Source of the DNA: Phlebopus portentosus
Taxonomy: Eukaryota > Basidiomycota > Agaricomycetes > Boletales > Boletinellaceae
Reading direction: 5' to 3'
Length of the DNA: 64,000 nt
Assembly: GCA_037892935.1 (NCBI GenBank)
Contig: JAYXKI010000010.1
Coordinates: 124,001-188,000, forward strand
Part shown: positions 1 to 11,788 of the stretch, piece after piece
How positions within the stretch are numbered: position 1 is the first letter of the stretch
Layout of the letters: each line of letters opens with the position of its first letter
The notes under the pieces: generated by a model
Seen by the model: the letters and a program-made list of their open reading frames with translations, nothing else
The model's database searches: none
What the model was told of the DNA's origin: nothing
Program-made: the position numbers and the translations under genes

Positions 1-3000
1 GCAGCGCCGTCCAATGTCCGTTGTGCTTCGGTTCTGCGCTGATCCAGTCTCTGATGGCATTCTTTAGACGTCAAATCTGTCTTGTTGTACCTGTATAAAA
101 CACAATCAGATCTTGATCGCTTTCCTCCAACCAAGAAGGTTACCTTTCGTGGGCCGCTACCAGAAACTGAAGAGGACGCGTATTTCCGACGAACTCAAGC
201 AGTCCCGCCTGAGATGCCAAAGGGATGACTTTGTATGAGCGAATACTTAATTCCCGCTTGCGTGTCTGTTGATCACGATTCAGCACCTGGTTGCAGAGCT
301 CAAAGACTTGCTCCATCACAGCATCTTGTCGGAGATCATCGTTTCCTTCTCCCTTGAACTGAATTTCGGAATAGTGTGAGAGGAGGATATCCCTACAAGA
401 CCGACAAGATTCTCACCAGTTGTTTATACTTATTCCCATCACTTCCAATGCAATAACAAATCTTTGGCAAATTTATGCCTCCTGCGACGTCGAAGCTATC
501 CTGATAGCCATGAATCCACACGCAGTTGTCGTAACGCATGGTAGGGTCCAAAGGGGTATTCGCCGTAGTGACGGGTACGCGCAAGTCCTTTATGCGTAAA
601 ATGGACAAGTTTCTGGGGATCAGCAATTTGTCTGACTTCCTGCTCTTCCGATCCGTAATGACTGGGTCATTCTTAATCGGATATTTCGCCCATTCTAAGT
701 ATGCATTGCAGAGGTACTTTACACCTCGCGCTCTGGACGAACTATCTGGCGCTCCCAGCAGTCTTTCGAGAATACCAAAAGCTGCCTCGGCACGATCGGC
801 CTGAGACCCATCCAAAATAACACCGCTTGATCGACGTCGACTTGACATGGCCTCACTGTGTGAAGACTGGAGAGAGTACACCTGATAGAGACTGTGGAAA
901 GGGTGTTCGCTACACATCTGAAGGAGGAGTGATTGTAATACGTTCTGATTTGCGTTCGGTGCATCCACAACGGAAAGACGAGCTGAAAGCTGATGAGCAA
1001 GGAAAACGAATTTCCTGGAAGGAACCCTGTTGACGGTTCCTTGAACAATGGCGACGTCGTTCTTGAAGTTTGCGAACCAAAGAGAACATAATCGAATGAC
1101 AGCGTCTATATCGAACGAGTCGGACGCCTGTAAACAGAGGGATAACATCTCGACCGCTTGGCGTAAATAGCTGTCACGAGCACCAATAAACTCCTTGAGC
1201 TGCGCGATATCTTGAGCAAAGAGCGCTTCGGCTTTTCGCTGGTGACCGATGAGTTCTTGCGCCTGTTTCTTAGTCTGGGCTCTCTGAATCTCTTGTTTTC
1301 TCTCCGCGATTTCCTGAGTCTTGCGTTCGCGATAGACTTGAAGGCGTTTTATCTCCTCGGATGAAATCAATGCTTGATACTGTTGTTCGGCAAACAGTGC
1401 GCATTTGTAAAACACGTCTGCTCGAACGTCGCCGAGCGACAAGTTCTCCCTTTTGCCGCCTACCAGAAGATCGATTGCAGGCAAGAAGTATTGGGAGTGA
1501 ATGAAAGCGGGCTTCTCCAAGCAAGCCTCTGCAGTCCATTCGCCCTAAAAGATGGTCAAATTGCATTCGCGTATTCCTAAGGTCAACTTACCAATTTTGC
1601 CAAGGCCAATGCATCCTGGACTTTCCTAGTATCATCACCTTGGGATAAGTCTTGCCTTCGACGTTGGACCTCGGACTTTAAGCAATCAACTGCAAATTTC
1701 CGCTCATGCTGAAGCCACAGGACATTCGCAAACTCTTGCTGGACTTCGAAGCCAGGTGCTTCATCGACGTGCAAGGCGCTCATGATAGAGTTCAGAGCAA
1801 CCTGGGTTTGGTTTGCATATCGCGCAGCTTCGGAGAGCTGTAGTAAACAATGTCTCTCCGCCTGGAACAGGGCTCGAGTCAAATCGGACTGCAAATCTCC
1901 GATCTGTTCTTTCTGTTCTTTTTGCCGAGCCGAATGGAGCAGAGAAATACGCATCGCAACAATCGACTCCAAATCTGAAAAGCTATATTCGTCCTTAGAG
2001 AATGCTTTGGACCTGAAGACAAAGAGACGAATAACTCACTCGAAATCCTGCCGCAAAGAGCAGAAATCGCTCGATGCGATATCATCCACAGGAACAGTAC
2101 TTGAATGAAGATTATTTTGGAACGTAGAATCCCTCCACCGTCTAATCTGAGCAAGGCACATAAGGTTTTGTGTTACTTGGCGAATTCCCGCTAGATTCTC
2201 GATTCCCAGCCCGCGCAAACGGTGTAATTCATCCGAAAGAGATTTCAAGATGATGTCGTCGATAACGTTGGTATCTCTCTCACGGTGAATTGCTCGTAAA
2301 GCAACATAAAGCGTCGCACCAGGCACTTCTTTCAGCACGGGGTCCGGCAAATCCCACGTCTCAGTTCTCCACCCCAGCTGATATTCTATGTCTCCTGATC
2401 TAGAGGAAGACTGCATCGACTGCATGACAGACATCGCAAGCTTGTTGAAACCAAATGAATGCAACGATTCAACTATTCCATTATGACTTCTTGGACCTCC
2501 TTCACCCGCTTCGAAGCCAGCTCCGTGAAACTGAAAAGCTTTGTCCCATTGTTTTTCGTGGTGGAATCGTCGGATGAGGAAGTCCTGAAGGTCGAGCGTT
2601 TTGATCCCATAAAATCCATCCGGCTCGTCGATATGGCTGTAAATGTCGAACAATATTTGTTCAGACAGTTTATCGTCCGCTTCTGATGCTTGCCTGTACT
2701 CTGCCGCTAACTCAAGGAATAGTAATGCTGTTGTATAGGCTCCGCATTTGATCGCGCTGCGGCTCAGTAACATGAAGTCAATGTCCAACCATCGATTGTA
2801 CGCCAGTTCATCGTCTGTATCACCGGGGTCAAAGTGCCTCAGGTGCAGGATCAAGTTGATAACGGAGCGGTGGCATCGGTCATCGATATCGGACTGAGCG
2901 AGCAGCCTGGTCAGATATTCAGACAGAACAACGCGTGCGTTCTCCCCTTCATCGGAGAGAAGAAGAGTATGCACGAGGACCGGAAACATTTGCGCAGCGA

Positions 3001-6000
3001 AATCAGTGTTGCCACCCAGGATATCCGACAAATGTGCGTAGAAACGGTCACCCCTGGAAAGCACTTCCGCTAGAAACGTCGTAATAACCGAAATCCATGG
3101 GGAGAAGTTCGATGCTGATTCAAGAAACCGAGGTTGATTGATTTCGGAAAGGTCCCGTGAAACATCTTTATTCTCCTTGACAGGACAAAAATCGAGGCAT
3201 GAAATGTCTCCACGGTATTCAGCAGGCCAACTTCCATATTCCATAGCGTCCAGAGGTTCATTGCCGGCGAGTAGGCGCAATGTGCGATAAGCAACTCGTA
3301 CATTTTGAGCAGAATAATCCGTCAGGAGGTCCAGAAGCGCTTGGACAATAGGCCGTTTCACCGATACAGCGTTCTTCTGAGTGCTGAGCTTGAGCTGTCT
3401 AGTCGCTATACTCCGTCCATACGTCTGGTCAACAGCTTGGTTACGAATGTGACCAGAGTTAGCGACAAGTAGGGAAGTGAAAGCATCGACCTCTTCAGGA
3501 ACCAAATCTGCTGTCGGTATGCTATCCTTCAGTCTCCAGAAAACCTGTCTTGCGAATTGATCTTTATCGTACGATGCCGAACTGGACAGTTCGGAAAGCC
3601 GCCGAACGATCTTGAATTTATGGTACGATAGATATGGATCGTCCAGAATAGTAGACAACTCCTCGAAACTCAGACTACCTCTTATTGAGAGGAGGGGGCC
3701 ATTAAGCACTCCTGGCCACGCCGCTAGAGCAACAGAGATGCGTTTCCGGAGTATCTCGATTTCCGCCAAACATATGATCTGATTCTCGATCCACCTTTGC
3801 AGCCGTGAACCCAATTTCCTTACGGCATCATCCTCCGAGAGCGAAAACTCACGAGCTATGGAGCAAATTCTGATGAGAATCTCGACCACATGTGGCGTGT
3901 CACGCTGTGTTTCTCGCAGATGAATAAACGCCCAGTCCAACATGCCCTGAGCAATAGTCGCAAGATCTGGCTGCGCAAGTAGCATGATTGATCCGTTCAT
4001 CAAGACGCGTAATAAGGTGGTATTCTTGAAATGGGAATATGCAAGGGAAATCCACATGCATAAGGAGATGAGCAAACGAAGTTGCTCGTTGATGAGTGGG
4101 CATTGCGCTATGGTCGCAAAGAAATATTGCATGACATGGTACGTTGAGGCAACCGAGTTAGCTGTTTCGACCTGATCACAAAGCCAGTCCAGTCCAGCCA
4201 GAACGACACTCGCGCTGAGCGACGGCACGTTCGGGACGTGAACTTCGAATTCCCCGCGACCGCGGAATTGCATCAAAGCGCGGAAGGCGCGTACGCAGCG
4301 TTCTGGCTTGCGGAAGTTTTCGAAGGTCTTTACAATCAACCCTTCCCTATGACAATCTAGGTCTCCGTTTGTCCGCAGAATTGAACAGACAATGCCATCC
4401 ACATTTTGCGCAATCTGTTGTCGCAGATAGTCTGCTGAACCCAAGCTTACGAATTTCGCCTCGAGACAGTCGAACAAGCCAGAGACGTCAATGTTTATCC
4501 CTGCATCTGGCTGGTCTAGGCTAGGGTTCTGATTGTCATTTATCCAAAAGACAATTTGGTACCCGATTATATCCGCGAAACACCGAAGGAGGCCATCAAT
4601 TGGTGTTTTTTTGAGCAATTCGCAATGCCGTGCAAAGGGTCCATGCCCATGCACAATATCATCCTCACCCTGTAGTTCAGCCAACAGGTTCGTCGGAGAA
4701 AATGGGGCAAATGTCGCTTCTACACATTCCTCCCGGTCCCGATAGCCCAACAAATGAGGGGGAAGAATGAAGAAGTCCTTGTCCGACATGCCAACTGAGT
4801 ACGCTATCTGTGAAGCATATGACTCGAAGAGATCGGCAAAGTGAGCCAGGCCCATCCTGTTTGCTGTAGCCCTGAGAACGCTTTCGATATGCTTGATGTA
4901 AAGCGTAGTGTGAAGACAGGTCTCGAGTAGATGCCAGTAGGGACCACGTCGGACGGCAGAGCTCGCGATCAATATGTTTCCCAGACAGATGAATCTCGTT
5001 AGCATGTGTTCATAACTAGACTAGATGTCAGCATTACGTGTACCCTATGAGAAACAGGACGTAGGACGTACTTGTCAAGCACGATGCAAAGCTGTTCACG
5101 AATGGTCGTGTAAACTTCCATAGGATCCTTCGACCGGATGTAGTCCGTCGAGAAAAGGCGAGCGCAGGAGAGCGCGACCGTAAAGCGCACTCGTATATCC
5201 TCGTCTCTTGTCATGGATGGAAGGAGATAATCGGGAAGCAGTTCATCACTCAAGGCGACTTCAAGATCCGATGGATGCGTTACAAAGTCTTGCAAGTGGT
5301 CCAATTCAAGATAATGGTTCCAAAAGCGAGCGAGCATGTCTCGTGTCTGCCATGAACATAGGTGATCTTTCTTGAGGCTTTCAGCTAGCCAGCCGATAAC
5401 GGCCTGCACTTTTGCGGCGATCTCTTCGGGAAATGAATTTTGAAGCCAGCCGGACGCGGTAGCATCCAATAGTCGAATCACGACGATATGGAAGCTGTCT
5501 GAGCATTTGTAATTGTACGATTGCAGAGGTTCCTCGATGTATGTCAGGAGAGCGTCGACGTTAGATGGTGATAGACGAATATTGCCATTCCGGACATGCC
5601 AGAGAAAAGGCTCGAGTATTATCCCGAACTTCTCGACATCCGTGCAACTGCAGATCAATTCGACCAAGGATCTATCTTTAACTACCTGACCGTCCGACCT
5701 CAGCACCGGGGCCAACGCCAGACTATCGATACATATCTGGACAATCCTCTTCATGTCATTGAAGTCATCTTTATTTCGGCCACCTTCGACCAACGGAGTA
5801 TTTGCCGTGCGAATAGGACCGAAGCCATCCCTATCGTCATCGACAACAGGAGTCAGGTGCCGATCGGATGCTCTGCTCTCCTCCGAGACGAACGTTCTGA
5901 GAATTTGCCTCATGCTTCTCAAGACTAAGGAAAGGGCATCCTGGACCTGTATACCGAATAAAAATAAGCATCTGATTCTCAAGATAACTTGGCATATTTA

Positions 6001-8704
6001 CGTCTGAGCTGCGCCAGATGACGGACTGCAAGTGCTTCACTGACGGCGGTTTTGCTGGACGCCATGATCGATCCCCACTATTGGTTACAGTACGCCTGAC
6101 ACCTGTATATCTCCCGGGAGAAATGAAGGCTTCCCAACCACTACTGGAACTCACTCCAAGATATTCTTGAGATAAAGGTGAGAAGCTCGAGAGAAGAGTA
6201 AATAGTTCTTCCAATGACCAGCCGAGATCAACGAGATGAGGTGCCAATAGGCCGATCAGCTTGCATGCTGCTAGGAGCGAACGTCGGTTGTTTGCAATCC
6301 CATTCAGGACCAGAGATGACTCGAAACATACGGCAAGAACAGCAAAGTCCAACGTACGTCGAACGTTCTCGGCTGGGGGGCGAAGCGCTGCGTCGGAGCT
6401 TTCCTCCAATACTGGAATGATTGACTCGAGCATCTTTAGGAAGAAAGCAGATGCCTTTCGAACTCGGGCATCTGGCTGTGACAGATCACCTTTGTTCTCC
6501 GTAGAACCTATTTTCAATGATTGGGACGGAAGCAATTGCGACGTAGTCCGTTCATCAGGGAAGCGAGCATTAAGTAGAAATTCCTGAATGACTGCGGTGT
6601 CCATTTGTGACTGCATCATGTCCACGATGGCATGCTGCGGAAGAGAGATAGGGCAGAAAAGCTGGCTTGCTCGAGATATACCGCATGCGCTTTCGAGTAA
6701 ATTGAGAGTATCCTGAACTGTGTGCTGCTCGAGACGCAGATTCTTGACACCCGATGCTGACCTCGAAACACCACTCGAAACGTTCCAGTTCTCAATGAGC
6801 CAGCTGAGAACCTTGTCGTCGAGGTGCATTCGGTGCAATCGCGTGTCCTGGCTGGCGATTCTGACGCATCTTCCTAGAAAAGCGCAGACAGAATCGTGGG
6901 GTGCAGCTGGACCTTGGACGTTGATGTCCTGGGCCATCGTCTCAATTTCAGCCAGTACTCGTGTCATTGGCACCTTCGCGCATACCAGGAGGACATGAGC
7001 GGTATGGCATGTTGAACGACAGATGATAGGTGCGTTTGTTCGTCGCATCGAATGGCTCCAGATAGCATCCCAACGACTAGCCATGGAATCTTCCGGTAGG
7101 CAACGGCTTGACGTGTCGGCATGAGCGATTGCTGCAAGACAGCAAAAGGTCCACGACTGTACGCTCGGTTCGTCAGATGTTATCATATGCAGGAGACAGT
7201 CGATTATCTCGAGCCGAATCTCCCGATACAACATCGGCCAGTGTCGTTCAGCAATGAAAGCAAGGCTCTGAAGAGCATAGACCTGCCCACGAGCTGACTT
7301 TGGTTGCTGAATTGCTTGAAGCAACAGCTTTATCGGATTCTCGAGACGGGTTCGACTGTTCTCCGCCGCAGAGTGGGCGGATTCTGTCAACAAATAAAGC
7401 TGAACGAGCGTAAGCACATACGTATACATGAGAAGTAGTGACAGTTCACACACTTCTTTGATTACGTCCGCCGTCAGCTCCAAGGTCACCCAGGAGGCTA
7501 CCTGACCCGCACTAAAATTGAATCCATGCCTGAATGTATGAGCGACAAAAGGTTCATGAATGACGTGTGTAATCTCCATCCGAAGCGAGTCAAGATTGAG
7601 TTCCTCAAATCCCCAGCGCGACGCATGGTCCGCTTGGAGGTGCTTCAGCAATCTGCCAAATCCTTCAGCTCTGTCAAATCGGTGATGATCTGCGTGTGCA
7701 ACGTATGGGAAGAGAGTTTTCAGCACCATGAGAACGCCTTCTTTCATCGGACGACTCTTCGAGGACCAAAGCTGGAGGAGATTATCCCACATAGCCGTGC
7801 CAAACTTGATCACCTCGTCTCGCGCGTTCAATGCTACAGAATCGAGCGTTGCTTGCACTGCACTGATTGCATCCAAATGTGCAGAAGTCTCGACGGGATA
7901 GAGTCTGAAAAATCGGGCAAGTCGGTTGAGGACCGCGCTCGCAAGGTATTTATGATCCGGCGCTAGCAATCGACATCGCGGAGATCGTAACAGCGTTGCG
8001 ATCAAGGCAACAAATTCAATCTGTTCGGGTGATGCTGTTCGCGGAGCAGAAGGTCGGTTCGATCTACCAACAGCTTGCGAAGCCATCTTTCTGCGCTTTC
8101 GGGCAGGCGTTCCATCGTCTTCGGACAACGCTAGACTGACTTCAGCCTCAGACGTGACTTCTGGTTCGTCTTCCAACGTCGTATCCAGGTCGTCCTCGAG
8201 CACCACAGCAAAAGCGAAAGATAGCACAGGCAGCCATTTTTCAAAATCTGTCATCAAGTTGTCTCGATGGGAAGGGTGAGAGAAAGCGACACGTAGAGCC
8301 TTTACATAGTCAAGGGCCACTGGTGCAACGAGTTGCCCGCCGTTCTTCATTGCCTGCAACAAATGTTTCACGAGCGGCCTTGCGACCTTGCCTGGCCATT
8401 TAGTTACGCTTCTCTCCGTCAGCCATCGCACTGTCGCAGCTGCGTCCTTCAGCCTCCTCTCCGCTGCAGCAGTGGAACCGGTACCCTTCTTAAGCGTCGC
8501 TCTGAGCTCGGTCACGACATTTGTGAATAAAGCTTGAAAGACGACGAGCCATTCTTTGCCTGTCACTTTTCCTTTCGAATCGAAATTATCAACAGCAGAA
8601 TCACGACTGAAAGTCTCGCGTAACGATGCTAGTCCTTGTTGTCGCAGGGTCGCTTTGTCTGACTTGATATTCTCCAAAACCGTCCTCAATGTCGGAGTGC
8701 TCAT
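1..8704 (-). CDS. tel1: Tel1/ATM-family PIKK checkpoint kinase (3' end outside window)
   Basis: Serine/threonine protein kinase of the PI3K-related family that signals DNA double-strand breaks and maintains telomeres in the nucleus. Seven exons join in frame: 6002-8704, 5072-5946, 2040-5015, 1592-1982, 417-1544, 144-358 and 1-90, about 2790 residues before the window ends. The first 25 residues hold a TAN motif ([15 protein letters not shown]), the Tel1/ATM hallmark. A long HEAT-like helical region follows, then a FAT-type region (about residues 1700-2450). The start of the kinase domain is clear: [21 protein letters not shown], then after an intron [17 protein letters not shown]. The catalytic loop, activation loop and FATC tail lie beyond position 1. 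The ATG at 8704 is the first in frame and puts the TAN motif at the N terminus. No frameshift is seen in 8.4 kb of coding sequence. Mec1/ATR is less likely because the TAN motif is Tel1-type. Confidence -1.
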
Positions 8705-9528
8705 GAAGAAAGCGCGTCTCTGGCAAAAACAAAGACTTATTCAGTAATTTGAAGCTTGAAGGTCGCCATACAACGCGTGGAAACGCGCTTTTATGCGTTG
8801 TTACAGCGGGAAAGATGAAAGAAAGCTCCGCTCATGCGAGTCATAATCAAAGCCGCAACCTAAAACGATTGTATGATGAGAGCAAACTGCCAAATCTGGC
8901 TCCATGAGGAAAGGATATTTCATTATTTGTGAATGAAACAACACGGAACGAACAGCAAACGGAACTTAGCCTCAGAAGTAGAGCCTAACAAGTGCACGAA
9001 ATACAGTAGGTAGATAAAAGGCTCGAAGATATATTCATCAAATGACGATACACTAAACGTAACGAAACTGATCTGAAAATGTACGGCGAAGAGGAAACCA
9101 TACTGGAATCGTAGGATAAATGGGACCCAGCACTTCTCAATCACCTTCTGTCAGCACATTATTGACTCGCTGCACTGACGGACGGGTTGTTATAGGCCAT
9201 CACCAGAACCGAGTTCAGAGTAGTGCATTGTTTGTCTGCTCGGGCAGAGACAGGCCAGGAAAAGTGCTGATGAAGGCGAAAAAAAGAACGACAGATGTAT
9301 AGCTGATTGACCATATTGAAGTACATGGATTAATGGAACAATGTGGTTGTAAGTACTATTGGACGTTGAAGACGAACCGAATTCGAGTTTTGCAAAATAT
9401 TATATTCCCACGGTCAGAAAAAGCAATGCATTCTCATCCGCTAGATTTATGCTCGCGGGTCGTGTCCACGATTCCGAACGCTGCATAGTCGTCCACCAAA
9501 AAGGTCTTCCTCATCACATTAGCCCATC
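8705..9528. other. Intergenic spacer between divergent Tel1 and eS4 genes
   Basis: About 0.8 kb separates the Tel1 start (minus) from the eS4 start (plus), so it must hold both promoters. The sequence is unremarkable, with only short open frames of no recognisable protein. The stretch just before the eS4 ATG is pyrimidine-rich, as is usual upstream of ribosomal protein genes. Confidence -1.
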
Positions 9529-10654
9529 ATGGTCAGTGTCTACGTTTGTCTGCCATGATGCTCGTTCTTGGTTCTGTCCTCGGCGAAGGAAATCGAAGAA
9601 ATCCTCGTTGGATGGGATGGATGGTGGTGCACCAGGATGGATGGCATTCGGCATGCAGTCGGTGATTGTATTCGAGGACGTCACACCGGACTATTACACG
9701 GGCATGTTCGATACAAGGGTGACGGTTATACTAACAATGTCTGTTTTTCGTAGGCGCGAGGACCGAAAAAGCACTTGAAGCGCCTTCACGCACCCTCAGC
9801 ATGGATGTTAGACAAGCTCAGCGGTACTTACGTGCGTGAATCTCTCTTATCCTCTGGGTTAGAGTCTTATCGTATCTTTTTTCTAGGCTCCTCGTCCTTC
9901 TCCCGGTCCGCATAAGCTGCGCGAATCTCTCCCTCTTACCATCCTCCTTCGCAACCGCCTCAAATACGCGCTCACGGGCCGTGAAGTGACCGCTATCGTT
10001 ATGCAACGTATTATTCGCGTGGACAACAAAGTGCGCACTGATGAGACATACCCAACTGGTTTCATGGATGTCGTCAGCATTGGGAGGTCTGGCGAGCATT
10101 TCCGTCTTCTGTACGATGTCAAGGGCCGTTTCGCCATTCACCGTATCACACCTGAGGAAGCGAGCTACAAGCTCTTAAAAGTCAGGAAGCAGGCCGTTGG
10201 TGCGAAGGGTGTACCGTACATCGTTACACACGACGGTCGTACAATCCGCTACCCCGATCCGCTCATCAAGGTCAACGACACAGTCAAGTTCGACCTCGAA
10301 CAGGGCAAGATCACAGACTTCATCAAGTTCGATACTGGAAACATCGTGATGGTCACCGGTGGACGTAACATGGGTCGCTGCGGTGTGATTACGCATCGTG
10401 AAAAGAACGATGGTTCGTACGACATGGTACACGTCCGTGATGCGCTTGAACGTACTTTCGTTACTCGGTGCGTTACGATTTTCCCGTATTATTGACTTCG
10501 TCATCTAATAAGGTCATTTAGTCTGAGCAACATTTTCGTAATCGGTGAGGGCATTAAGCCTTGGATTTCTCTGCCGAAGGGCAAGGGTACCAAGCTTACG
10601 ATCTCCGAGGAGCGCGATCTGAGGAGGCGGCAGCGTGCGGAGAGAGTAGCGTAG
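9529..10654 (+). CDS. rps4: Small-subunit ribosomal protein eS4 (RPS4)
   Basis: Structural protein of the cytosolic 40S ribosomal subunit. Four exons: 9529-9531 (the ATG alone), 9754-9831, 9887-10467 and 10522-10654, giving 264 residues, close to the usual 261-265. The mature N terminus [20 protein letters not shown] is the eS4 signature and lies at the start of exon 2. The central S4 RNA-binding and KOW-type region follows ([32 protein letters not shown]). The last exon ends in a basic tail [10 protein letters not shown]. The ATG is chosen because ARGP must be preceded by Met and the 222-nt first intron begins GTCAGT directly after it, with a TACTAAC branch site 21-25 nt before its AG. Introns 2 and 3 are 55 and 54 nt. 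Identity is secure. Confidence -1.
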
Positions 10655-11788
10655 ATGTTTTCTTGCGCACACTATGGTGTTCACAGTTGCTTCTCTTTGT
10701 AGGCCATGCATGTATGTTTCCCTCATCATCTGCAAATAAAATGCATACGCTGCCTATACATCTAGTCCGACAGAGTTCCACATCAATACTGGTGGATCAA
10801 AGTTTAGGAATATGACAGAGTCAAAGAGTAAATCAACATTCGTTACGGTCATCTCCAAATCTTGCTAATCCGAAGCCACTACTTGTTATCTGCAATCTTT
10901 CTGTCCTTCACCCCGCCGGGATATAGGTCACGAAAGTATTGCATGATAAATAAGAGAAATGATCTTTAGACTGGACCTCTTATGACCGATGAACGTACCA
11001 TCAACCTTCTCGATGCTCTCGATCCGGAAGAGAAAGATGAAATTCCGGTAGTTCGACAAGACAGGGGTTAAGCCTAATTGGACTAAAAGACCCTGACGGC
11101 GAGAAAGTGGCCACCAGGACAGAATTAGAATGAGTCTCTAAGGTACCGTTCACGGAGTGATGGCTGTTTTGTGAGGCGTACAGTGAGTTTGCGGAGCGTA
11201 TCGATATTAAGTTTCCTCAAAAAAAAAGTTGTAAAGAGAACGAAGGTCGAAGACGGAAGCAGAACAATGACCATGATAAATGTGTAAAATTCCATCCGCT
11301 TCAATAGATCCAAATTCAATACCATCCAGCGCATCTGAAACAAATAATAGGATAGTATTGATTATTATGCTGAAGTATTGTAACATGATGAAAGATACAG
11401 AAGAGAGATTAAAGGAGACCCAGACGGAATGTACGGAGAGGAGTATTTATAGGAGCGGAGCCAAAAGTAGACAGATAAAGGAAAGAGACATCTAGAGACT
11501 TAGAAAGAGGGAAGAGGGGAGAGGAGGGGAGAAAGAGACATGGAGACACACAGGCACACAGGCACAGAGAGAGAGACGGAGAGGGAGATGGACACAGCCA
11601 AGGACACACAGACACAGAGAAAGGAAAAGGGAGAGGGAGAGCCGAGGGTATACGGGCATGGAATTGACACATGGGTGGAAGATTGGAACAGATATGTAGA
11701 GTCGTCCTGACACCAGGCCTTAGGCAAATAGTCAGCCTTACATGAGCTTGAATTTCATGAGAAAGGAACATACCTCTTCGAATCGGAG
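10655..11788. other. Intergenic region with purine-rich low-complexity tract
   Basis: No convincing gene. A purine-rich tract at about 11490-11660 on the plus strand (GAGAGA/ACACAG runs) reads as a C/T-rich tract on the strand of the upstream membrane-protein paralog and lies just past its 3' end. A short open frame at 10983 starting MTDERTINLLDALDPEEKDE looks protein-like, but it stops after 29 codons and no in-frame intron continues it. Confidence -1.

Noticed and set aside
11409..11771. Overlapping Leu/Ser/Cys-rich frames on the minus strand
   Set aside because: Produced by the C/T-rich low-complexity tract; three frames are open at once, which shows composition rather than coding.
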